Below, in pieces: positions 51,201 to 63,200 of a stretch of DNA of 64,000 bases. The notes under the pieces were generated by a model. It was not told where the DNA came from, did not search any database, and saw nothing but the letters and a program-made list of their open reading frames with translations. The position numbers were made by a program, and so were the translations under genes. Position 1 is the stretch's first letter, and each line of letters opens with the position of its first letter. This DNA is from Candidatus Ancaeobacter aquaticus (GTDB lineage: Bacteria; Auribacterota; Ancaeobacteria; Ancaeobacterales; Ancaeobacteraceae), in the NCBI GenBank assembly GCA_030765405.1, contig JAVCCP010000042.1, positions 1 to 64,000 of the forward strand, written 5' to 3'.

Positions 51201-54200
51201 CAGCATTTACCTTTTCTTGCGGGACGGATCTATCCTGCAATAGTTTCTTATACTTGTTCTCGGCTTTTTTCAGGCTCTTCGTTGTTTCTGTTATGTCTGT
51301 ATCGAGTTTGGTTTCCTTTTCCTTATTCATTTCAAGCTTAGATTTAACCCTGGTGTGCTGATTTATTTTTTTGATCAGCTGTTTTACTGCTTTAGCATCA
51401 CCTTTAAGGGCGCCCTTCAATTCTGTAAGTATTTGAATTCTCTGAGTCGAACTCAACGTTCTTCCAAGAGGGGATATTCTTAGAAGTATCTCATTAACCT
51501 CGGCCATATTACGCATTTTATTTAGTGCCCGTCTTTTAATCTGCGCTGTTTCAGAAGTTTTACCAAGTTCTGTTTTCAACGCTTCAACCTGTTTTTCAGC
51601 CAATTTTACTTTATCGCTATGTGTCATTATGTCTTTATTTTTAGTATGCTCCTCAGTAATCTCAGCCATCTTACTTACTTGCTGTGCGATATAATAATCG
51701 CTGAGTGCACTTTCAGCTAATGTCTTAAAAGCCTCTTTATGCTGTTTATGTTCACCTGTCAGTATTTTTTCTATCGTATCACTAATTCTTTTGGTCTTCT
51801 TTTTGCCTTTAATTTTTGTCATGTCTTCCTTAAATTTCTCCATCGTAATTTCTTCTGTAATCGCCTGGTTGATCAACTCCTGTTCATGGCCTTTTTCTTT
51901 ACTTCCTAACTCTACTACTTTTTCATACCTGATCCTGCTAAGACGGTTATATTCGCCTTTTGCAAATTTCTCTACCGCAGAACTCAGGCGCTTATTAAGA
52001 TGCAGTTTTACCTCAACTCCATCAATCGCAAAAGTTTTATTCTTGCCGGTCGACAAGTCTTTAAGATAATCCAACTTTTTATCTTCAGTCATATATCTGG
52101 TATTCCACGAACCCTGCTCATGCATTATCTGAGCCTGTTTCGCTTGTGCAAAATTATGTTCCAGCCAATCAGCTTTTTTACCTTCACTGTGCTTTTCCAG
52201 AATTTTTTCCTGCATTTTTTCAAGAATTATTAATTGTTCTCCATTGCTTTTTCCACTAAGTTTATTATTAAATTCTTTTTTAAATCCTTTCGCTAAATCA
52301 GAGTCTAATATCTGATCAAATACCGGCCTGTCAATTACCATCTTTGACATCTCACCGAATATTTCCTGAGCCTGTTTCTTTGATAAGACCTGTTCAAGTG
52401 TCAATCCCTGATTTTCAGGACTTGCAATCTTATTTAAGATTTCTCTCTGTTGCACCCTGCTTATCTTTTTCATCTTAGTACTCTTTTTTATTCTTCGTGT
52501 GAACTCGCCCAAAACATACTGCTGACGGATCTGCACCAAAGTAGCCATAGGAATCAGAAGGATTGACATTTCACCTATCTTCATGGCAACATTTTCAATA
52601 AAATTCTTCTGAAAATTACTTAATTTATCCCCCTTATTAATAACACGGGCAACAAGTGTTAATATAACTTTCGCGCTTTGGTGTAATACCGCATGCGCCG
52701 CACTAAATGTCCATAAACGCTGGATTGAATTAAAAGAGAAAAACTGATCCTGAAGTCTCCCTAACCCACTTTGCGCAAAAGCCTTATATCCTGATATTAA
52801 CGGAAATATAACCTTATCTCCTATCCCACGCACAGCCCATCCGATTAACTTATTATTTGCAAGATTAGCCAAGAGATTACGGGTAATTGCATTGAATCCC
52901 GCTGTAACAGCTTTACCTATCGTAGTTTGTCCGATCCAACTTGCTGTCCCTTTGACAAAACCTTTTCCAGCAACAGCAGTTACATAATTTCCAACAAAAC
53001 GCGGGACTATCCCAAGAAATCCTTTTGCTTTAGCCATATGCATATAAAAATCCATGGGTGGAGCTAACGCAAATAGAGGCGCCATATAAATACCGCTTTT
53101 TAGGCCATTAGCAAATGTTGTTACCAAATGTGCAAAGGTTGGCATTTTCCCATTAGCAATACTTGTGAATATCTCGGTCGCAACACCTATCCTAGCCATA
53201 TTGTAAGCACCATGCCCGGTACTATATAATGCACCTTTCAAAGAAGATCTCAACATCATTTCATATCCGATCTTTGTACCCCATTTCCTACCGCCCGCAC
53301 TGATCCAAGATCCCTGGTTCAATAAATGCTTACCGCCCGAAGTTATTATTTCGCTAAGCGCCCCACCCGTTCGTGCGGTCTCAGCTGCTGCTGAACCGAA
53401 CATAGCCAATCCTTTTGAGCTCTGAACCAGTGTACTAATAGTTCTGTACACATCAAACATCTTGTCAAGCGTATTAGCGCCAACTCCCAGATTAGCCAAA
53501 AGACTGGATTTTTGCGTAGCGCTAAGGACTTTGAATATAGCTCCAAGATCTGCACCTGAATTAAATAGTTTTACCGCCTCATCGCCATATGTTTCCGCCG
53601 CTTTTAACGCACCTAATAACCCTCTAAACTTATTCATCACCTGAAGAGCTTTACGGATTAGCTCTGCTTTCATACCCGTTTCAGTAGTAAGTTTTGCTAA
53701 CGCCATCGCTTGAGGAATCGTTGTCCCTTCAATCATAAGCGATACAGCAAACAAGAATTTGCTATATTTCGCCCCTACTTGAACAATGGCTTTTGCAACA
53801 GCACCCACTCCCAATGTCACAAGGACGACCGCAACAAATTCGATTACTGTTGAACCAATTTCCGCTACCACTTTGTTCGCACCCAACCGCGCGAGAATAT
53901 CATTTGTATTTGTATTAAACCCAACAACCGAAGCTCCCGCTATATCCTTGAGTTTACTTTCCATAGCATCTATTGAGTCAAGGTCAAGCATGCCATCATT
54001 GTCATAACGAAGCTGTAATGCGGCCTCTATAAGATTATTTCTGTACTCGATAGAAACTTTACGAAGAGTAGGATCAAAAAGTACGGCTGTTGTCCTGTTT
54101 GTATATCCCCAGTCACCGATCGAAGCATTAAGCGACTTAAGCTGTTCAAACAACGGATCAACCTTTGAAGAAATCTTGGATGATTTTTTAGCGATTTTTT

Positions 54201-57200
54201 CGGCTTCTTCAAAAAGACCGACTGCCGCTTTATAATCACCTACCAGCAGCTTTATCTGGCCTTCTACTTGCAGTTTATGCGCATCCCAAAACAGATTGTT
54301 TTGAGTCTGTTTTGACTTCAAGGCATCTGCTGTAAGATATAGTCCAAGTTTATTAGATGCCTCAAATTGAGTATTCTTGCCGGCACGCAAATCAAGACCT
54401 TCTGAGAATTTCTCCAGATTGTCGAGCAATTTTGCGTCAAGCTTACCGCCCTTTTCCTTCAGTAGAGAAACAATATCACTGTGGCCTATGTCTGTTTTAA
54501 GGATTTCCGTACCTACCCTGCCTTCATTAGCCATAGCTGAAACCGCATATTTATCTCCACCGCCAAACCACGGCACAACATTGTTATAGAACCCATAACT
54601 AATATACTTTTGATCAATGATCCCTTCCTTAACATAATTGTTTATTTTCTCTTCGACCATGGCCTTAGCGGTTTCATTGGCCTTGCTCTTATCAAGATAA
54701 TCAAACAGATCTATCAACCGTTGAGCATCCTGTACTTTTGTTACAGCACCGTTCTTTGACGCGTCATAACTGCTCTCGGTCCTGTCCGCGCTCTCTATAA
54801 GATTTAAATCCGGCCTTTCGTAATTAATACCGAAGAAATATTCTGCTTCATCATCTGAAACTAACCCGACAGTTTTTCTGCCAGCGTCTTTAAATCCGGC
54901 GACAAATCCCGCCCATGCAGCACTAAATCTTCCTTTATCATCAGCTACTTCGGAAAAGTCTTTTCCACTGCTTATAGATTCCCATGTGTCATTTTTACGG
55001 CCTTCTGCGGCCTTATAAGTAAGTATATCACCTTCAACATCGCTCATATTAAGAACGGTAGATTTATAATGTATGTTGAGATTTACCGAATATTTATCAA
55101 GTGTCTTATTTTTAATAAGGTAATACGTTGTCTTACCGCCGGTAACCGTTTCACGTTCTTTAAGGCTGTCAGCATAATCAACTGTCGCAACAAGTCTAAA
55201 ATCTTTAGGAACCAAAGGTTTTTCCCCTGCGGCCGTATCTCTACCCAGCTTCTGTATAGAATTAAAATCATGCTCAGAAACAAACCATGCCGGTGTTTCT
55301 ATCAAAAGCTCATCACGTTTTATAAGCATATTTTTTACTTTGCCGTCAGCGTCTGTATATCTCACGAGCTGTTCACCTCGAGAACTCTTTACATTCTGAC
55401 CCCGTTGAATAAGCTGTTTTATATATTCCTCAGAAATATATTTCTTTACCGGCTCACCCCGACCTGTCACTGTCACTGTACATTCATGATCCCAATGGAA
55501 CCAAAAGCCTCCGGCGACTTTATTTTTAAACATGTTATCGTTCTTAATATCGTCGTTAGACACATCTATTGTGTAATCTACGCCATCATATGTAACCTTA
55601 ACAATGTTACGCTTCGCTACTCCCTGCTCTCTGCTGCTGTCATTACTGTAATTAGATACATGTCCCATCCCAATAGTATATGCCTTGGCCCTCCTGCTAA
55701 GATAATTACCACGTTCCTTGCCTTTTTTCGAATCGAATTTCTTGCCATCGGCAGATGTAAAATCTACTCCTATACCTGCAAGTGCCGCAATATCACTGAC
55801 ACTGCCGAAATTAAAGTCTGTATATTTTTCATCCATTTTGTGTTTTGATGATTTATGCAAATCCATACTTGTGTCAGGGGGATCGCTGATAATACTGATT
55901 TTTTTAACATTTGATAAAGGAAGAACCGCAAGATTTGCGACAAAATTACTAAAATCATTACTTTTACCGATACCCTTTTGATATTCTTTATTCTCTTTTA
56001 GTTTCTGGCCAACAATATCCCAGTTTATATCCTTTTTATTAAGCTCTCCCCATATAGTATCCAGATTCTTTTTCATCGAACCGTAATTCTTAGAGAATTC
56101 TTTAAAGTTTTTCTTGAAATGTGCCGCTAAGAGATCTTTATGCGTCGCTTTTTTCTTCGTACCGTCGCTCATTACGATTTCTTTGTCGGTGAGCGTATCG
56201 AGCGCTTTAAGAAGTGCAGCTTTTTGATAAGGTTTCAGATCTCGGAATTTATCACTATTAAGGAATGCTTTAGGCGATTTTATAAATTCTTTCAACATTG
56301 CCCTTGTTTCAGGTCTTGGATCAGCATTATGCGCGACACCCAGAAACTGTTCTGAAGCACTTGAAACACGGGCCGCATGTTTGACATCTTCCTGAAGACC
56401 CTCTAGAAGTTTTTCACGTTTGTTCTCGCTGAGTGCTACACCTTCTTTGTCCTTACCCATAATAAGCAGAAGCGCCTTATCCGCTGCATCTGCAATATAT
56501 CCCTCGCCCATATCCTGGCACTTTTTCGCCTTTGGATACGCACTCTTATCGCCTTTAAAACTATCAGGCTTCGGATCGATTTTTTTAGCGCTGTTTTTGC
56601 TGGTTTCTACTACTGCAAAGAAACCGTCTTTACCTAACAGCATTTGACCGTCACTCGCTAGATTTTTTATCTCTTCTGTAGTTCCCGTCCTCGAAAGGGG
56701 CTCTACTCTTGCTAAGTATAAATTACATACTTCTCTAACTTTATCTCTGTTTGGCCCTTCATAATTTATGCCTTTGAGCATGATTTTATACGAATAGTCT
56801 GCCGCCCTAGCAAGGTTTGATACAAAGCCGATTTTATCGGCAACACTGTTCCAAGCCGTCTCTTTATCGGCCACACTAGGGTCTTTATATGCGGTATAAG
56901 CGTCTTTCACACCCTTCAGGCGTTTAATATAGGCACTCTTTGCAGTTTCAAATGCTGCGTAATCCTTTTCGGCCGCTGTGAATTCGGCTTCCGCTTTCTT
57001 GTATACTCTTTCTGCAGAGCTTATATACCTCGAAAGATTTTGATATTCGAAGCTTGATGTATCACCTTCATAGGCACCCCTCTCTGTGTGCTTGTTATCA
57101 AGTTTATTCTTTATATAAACCATCTTGTCTTTAAGCTTGCTGAGGTGCTCAGGTATTTGATGCTTGTATATATTCTGTTTAAAAAGCTCTTTACAATCTT

Positions 57201-60200
57201 TTATTACGTCAATATTTCGCTTAATATCTTCGGATTTAGGAGATTCATGGAGCTTTGAAAGCATATCGACGTTTTTCTGCAGAGCTTCATTATATACGTC
57301 CAATGCAAATTTCTTGTCCTCAATATTTTTCTCAATATTTTTCTTGAGCTGGTCATGTTTTTCATTTTCTACATCGACCGCATTTTGACGTTGAACGACC
57401 ACTTCCTCAGCTACGGCAAGTTCTTGTCTTGTGCTTTCGATCGTATTCTTCATCGAATTTATATCAGCACTACGGCCACGATAAAATTCTCCGCTTTCAA
57501 TACTCTGGATGGTGCTTTCAAAATTACTTATTTTTGTTTTCAGATTGTCGACATTTTGCTGAGCTTCTTTCACTTTAGCCTCAGCCAGCTTGACATTTTC
57601 CTGATAAAAAGTATCGGCACTGTCAGACGCTGTTTTCAAGTCTTCTTTCAACGTATCCGCGTTCAACATGTCGGTTATGGTCTGTTTTGACTGGGTACCT
57701 CGCGTAGTATATTTTGAGAGCAATTCTTTTTTCTGTTTGGGTGAATATTTATCACCCAGGTAATTTTCAAGTGTCTTCAGAAAATCTGCTTGGTAGGTAT
57801 TACATATAGGTTGTGATTTTTCTCTGGCATCAAGGGCAAGTTTTACATTAGAACTTTCCGGAGGCGCGCGTTGTTTTATTGTTTGGGCAATTCCATCTAT
57901 CGTTTTACCCGTTTTGTCTTCTGTCGCTCTTCTAACAAGCAATTGGGTTCTCAAATTGGTTTCTTTCTGTATTTCACCGGTAAGTTTGAAAAACGATATC
58001 TTCAATTTACCCAGAGCCTTCACTTCTTTTTCTAACTCTTTTAGCTTGCCTGACTTGTGGAGTTTTTTAACATCCTCGATCTTTGTTTTTATCTCGACTA
58101 CTAATTTTGCTTTTTCTTCCATTTTCTCTTGAATGATCTTGTCTTTTTCACCCACTTCAGAAACAAGCTTTTTATCTTTTCCGCAAAGAAGTTTTGTTCT
58201 ATCATCTTTTGCCGTCTTGAGCTTATCGTTAACTTTTTTAAGCTCACTGCCTGTTGGATCACTTTTGGGATCAGCCATGATCGCAATTCTCTTTTCTTCT
58301 AATTTCGAAATAATTACATTAGCTCCTTTCAGCCACTTATCAACTGCGGTCTTTGTACCTCCCGTATTATGATTATTAACCGCTTCTCGACTTTCATCCA
58401 TTTTCATTACATTTTTTATCTCTTCATGACGCTGTGCCATTTGTTTATATTCTTCTTTACTAATCTTTTGTTCTGGATCAGCAAGTTTCTTAATATCACG
58501 TGCGATTTCACTGAGCTTCGTATCAAGAATTTTATTTAATTCCTTATATTTTTCCGGATCTTTCGGATCTAATTTAATAAGGTTCTTTGCTTTCTGCAGT
58601 ACACTTTCTGCTGTTACCGATTTTGTTATACTATCTGTCCTGGCTGTTATATCTTTAAGTTTCTTATATGATGCGTCCGTTCCGCCTTTAATTTCATCCA
58701 ATGCTTTTAGCAGTTTCTTTGTTACGCCTTTTACAATCGCGCTATTCTTGCTTGATAATAGCGACTGAGGTAAAACGTCGAAAACATTGGCGACATATCC
58801 TGCATTTTTAATAATATTGTTGATTTTCTTTAAACTAGGCCCAGAAATCTTGTCACCCTTATAAAACATTTGCATTACACTGTTTATCTTACCCTGTTCT
58901 GACTTCATCCTCTTTTGGAGTAATGAATATGCCTTTAGCTGTTGTTTATAATCTGCTTTTTGTGTAGTTAGTTCGGCTCTTTCCTTTTTGGTAGTTTTAG
59001 CATTCGTAATTTTTTCTGTAAGCATACCAATAGCCTTGTCAAGGCTTTTCACTGTTGTTCCTAGCTTATCCATCTTTAGTTTGTACTCTGCTTTTGCTAC
59101 AATTCCATTTATCGTAACACTATTCCCATACAGCATATTCTGGATATTCCTGAGTGATTCCGGAGAGCCGTCAAGACTCTTGAGTGCTGAAAATATCTTA
59201 CCGCGCTGTGCTACAAGAACATCTTTATCAGTCTGATCAAGTTGTTTTAGTAAAAATTCGTCATTGTACAATATCTGACCTGCGGCCTGAGAAATAAATG
59301 TGACAGTATTAAATGTCTTTTCCATATCTTTATACGCTTCATCAGACAACATGTCGATCAATGTCAGATCATCGAGTATTCCACCGGTAAGTTCTCCATC
59401 ACTATTATAGATAGCGATCTTATCAATCTGATTTTTGAGTATATCCATAATCGCTGTATACTCTTCTTTTTTCTCCGGTGATACAGCTTGTTGTAATGCT
59501 TTGATCTGCTTGCGCTTTTCATCAGCTTGCGCGCTTGCTGTTTTTGCTTTTTCCGGATTGTTTCCAGCAATATATGCTTCTGCAGTCTTGTCTAATTCAG
59601 CTACCTCTCTTTGAAGTTTTGCTATTTTCTTATCACCAATTTTCTCTTCAATATTTTCCAAGCTTTTATTTAATTCTGCACGTTTCTCAACTCCAACTAT
59701 CATTACACCAGATTTCTTTATAATATCTTCCAAATTAGCAAAGACCGCAAATCCACCGTCTCTGGCGTCTTTAACACGAGTTAGCAGTAAAGCGCGCTGA
59801 TTATCCAGTGTCTTTTTATCATTGGCGGTAATACCTTTGATTGATGATGATTTATCGAAAAGATCAAGCCACGTTCCGGCGGCTTTGTTAATGGTCTGAG
59901 CGTTCGCAACCTTTTCAGAAAATTCAGCTCTTTGTTTCTCAGTTAATTTCTTATCTTTGTCAGTTTGTTTCTCATCAGAAATTAGCTGAGACAGTACACC
60001 GCCAATTTCATTATCCCAAGCACTTAATTCGTCCTTCAGTCCTTGTAATTCCTCAAGCTTCTTGCGGTTTTCTGTAATAGTCTCTTCCAGAACCTTCTTC
60101 TTTTTCTTGCGATCCTCTGTGTCGGGCAGATTTTTGAGTTCTTTGCTGCCAGCGGCAATGGCAGCCGTCAACTTTTTAGTTTCTGCATCAATATTGGACA

Positions 60201-63200
60201 CATTATCATGGTTACCTTTTATGGCCATTGCTGCCTTCATAGGACCCTTAATATTTGCCATAATATCGTCAAGCATCTTATCAGCTTCAACATCACCGGC
60301 ACGGATTTTACCCAAAAGCCCTGTTATTTCATCGAACTTTTCAGTAAAATACGCCTGGTCTGACTTTGATATACCTTTTTGGTGCGCAAGGTCAAGTGCT
60401 TGTATTGCTATCCCTACACGTCCGGCTGTTTTCTCTGCGCTTTCGACCATATCCTCAGAGCTTAGTTCAATACTGCTATAGACGTTAGTAAATAAGTTAT
60501 CCAGCTGTTTATTAATTTTACCAAATTCTTGCCTTAAAGACTGCCGCATAGATAACAACTTGTTCCTTTGTTCAGCATTTTCTGGACCGGAAAGCTTTAG
60601 TGCCATTTGTCCTATTTGCTGGCTACGTATAGACAGTTTTGCTTTAGCCTCAAGCCCTACGACTATATACCTACTCCGCCCGGCCAAGTTCCCCATAAGG
60701 TTATAATCCATATTATCAAGCGCATTAACGATCTTTTTGCGGTGCTTCTCTATCCGTGCCTTGTCTTTTTCCGAAAGAGGCAGGCCTTTCTTTTTCATTT
60801 TTTCCGGAGTGGATTCTAGTGTGAGATAACTCTGAACACCTGCAACAAGATTTCTGGAATTTGTCCTTCCTTGCTGCATAAGTTTACGGTCTTCCTCTGT
60901 CATCGGTTTACCGGAAATAATATTATCTAGTCGCGCCTCATACGCCGCATTGTCACTTTCTAATGCCACCAGCATCTTTTTGTAATCTTCTTTTGCATCA
61001 AAAATCTTTTTCATTGTCGCGACATCCGCAAAAATCTTAGTTACATTAGCCACAGCAGCCTCAACCATAGCTTCCAGCCCCTTACCCTTCGTGACATCCG
61101 CAAACAGATTAGTTATATCAGCCACAACAGCCTTAGCCATAGCTTCCAGCTTCTTTTCACCCTGTGCAATCTTGTTGGCTAAATGCTCCTTTTGTTTTCT
61201 TCTGTTTATTGTAACATTTACATCACCTATCAGCCCCTGGCCATCAGAGAGTGCATTCTTAAAATCTTTCATAAGCTTTTCATTGCCCAGATTTTTTAAC
61301 GATTTTTCCATCATTGCCATTCGCTTCGTATAATCAGCAATTAAAGCCCGCAGTTCCTTGGGTTTTAAATCTTTACTATTTTTACTGATAAACTCAATCT
61401 GGCGGACATTTAGAGCTGCACTATTAACCAACATGCTGGCATGCTTAAGTTTATTGCCCACTCCGTTCATGTACGCATTCAGCTGTTTATCTTTCATTGT
61501 CCACATATCAGTCTGTATTAAGTCTAATCCTACCTTTTGTAATTGTGTGCTTATTTGATCAAGCAACTTCAGGTTTTCCTTATATTTCGCCCGATCCTCG
61601 GGGCTGGTATCCTTATTATCAAGCGCCTGTTTTATCTTTTTACGCTGTTCATTAATATCATTTCCCTGATCCTTGGCTTTATCTAAAGAATCATCTCTCA
61701 TAGAAATGAGATGGTCTGCTCTATCCCTATAGCTACCAAGGACATTCTGTTCATGACTCCTGATCGAACTTGAATTACTCTCTATATAGTCATCAACCTG
61801 TTCAGCAAAATCTTCCCGTTTGTTTTTCATTGCATCTACCAGCTGGCTCTGTGTCATCTTCTCGTGACCAGCAGAAAGGGTTGAAAATGACAGTGACGGC
61901 AAAGATTTAGCGATAATATTTATTGTTGTTGTACCGTCAGCAGTAGAAGCCATTGCTTGAACTCCATATCCGAGTTCACTGGCTTCTTCAATTGACATCT
62001 CGCCTGATCTAACCGCTTCTTCTACCTGCTTTCTTTGTTTTTCAGCGGTTGGTACGGCACAGTCTTCCATTAGTTTCTTATAGCCATCAATATCCGCCTG
62101 TGTACGCAACATATCATCACTAAGATCTTTTCTCTTAGTAGTCATTGACTCATTATTGTTTTTTAAGTCTTCAAGTTTATTCTTAAGTTGTGTTTTCTCA
62201 TCATTCAAACCTTTCAGTTCATTCTTAAGGTTATCCCTCTGTTCATCAGTAAGATCTTTATTCTTGAGTTCTTCTTCTTTTGCTTTTATCGCGGCGGTAT
62301 TGGTATTTGCCGCATCTTTATTTTTTTCCTGCGCAGTATTGTTATCTTTTAATTTTCTATCCAGATCTTTATCCAGATCTTCAGCTTCTCCCTGTTGTGT
62401 TTTAAGCTCTTTTTGCGAATCCTCAAGTTTATCTTTATACCCTTCAGCGAGCTTATCATTTACAGCATCCTGGAGGGCATTACCATCTGCCTCAGACTGT
62501 GCCTTCGCCTTTTCTTCCGCTGCTTTTTCCTTGTCGGATGCCTGCCACATCTTTGTCATTACTCTCATCATGACATAGAAACTTTCCGCATTGCCAGGGA
62601 AAGTAGTGCCTAGGAATCTAATCGGGCCGCTGCTTTCTTTTATCTTTCCTTCAATTTTCTTGAGGCGATACTCATGCCGCAGTTTAGCTTCCCATCTCGG
62701 CATACCGCCGGCGATTTCTTTTTCCATCCGCTCGTCAAGTTTGTCTATTTTTTCCTGTTTCTCTGCCACTTCTCTCTCTTCAGGTGTCATCTTTTCCCAT
62801 GCCGCTTTTTTCGCCTCTTCTTTTACCGCTTTTGCCAGCTCTTCTTTTGTTTCTACTTTCTTTGATCCGTTAAGCCCTTCTGTCGTTTTTGTGCCGCGGC
62901 TATCCATGGTTGCCGCGTCACGGCCGGTAGCATTACCATTGCCATCGTATTTCACTGATTCTACGCTGGTAGAGGAACCGTACGGTTCAGCGCTTTTACT
63001 TGCCCCAACAAATTCTCCTCTTGCTATATCAAGATTCTTTCTATCCTTGGCTGGAAGCTTTGGATCATTCAATAAAGCTTCAAGCTCAGCGGCGTATTCC
63101 TTTTCAAGGTCCGCTGTCTCAATATCACCTTCTTTTTTCTCGGCTCTGGCAGCGGCATATTCTTTAATACGCTCCTGTATCGAAGGTTGCTTACCTATGA

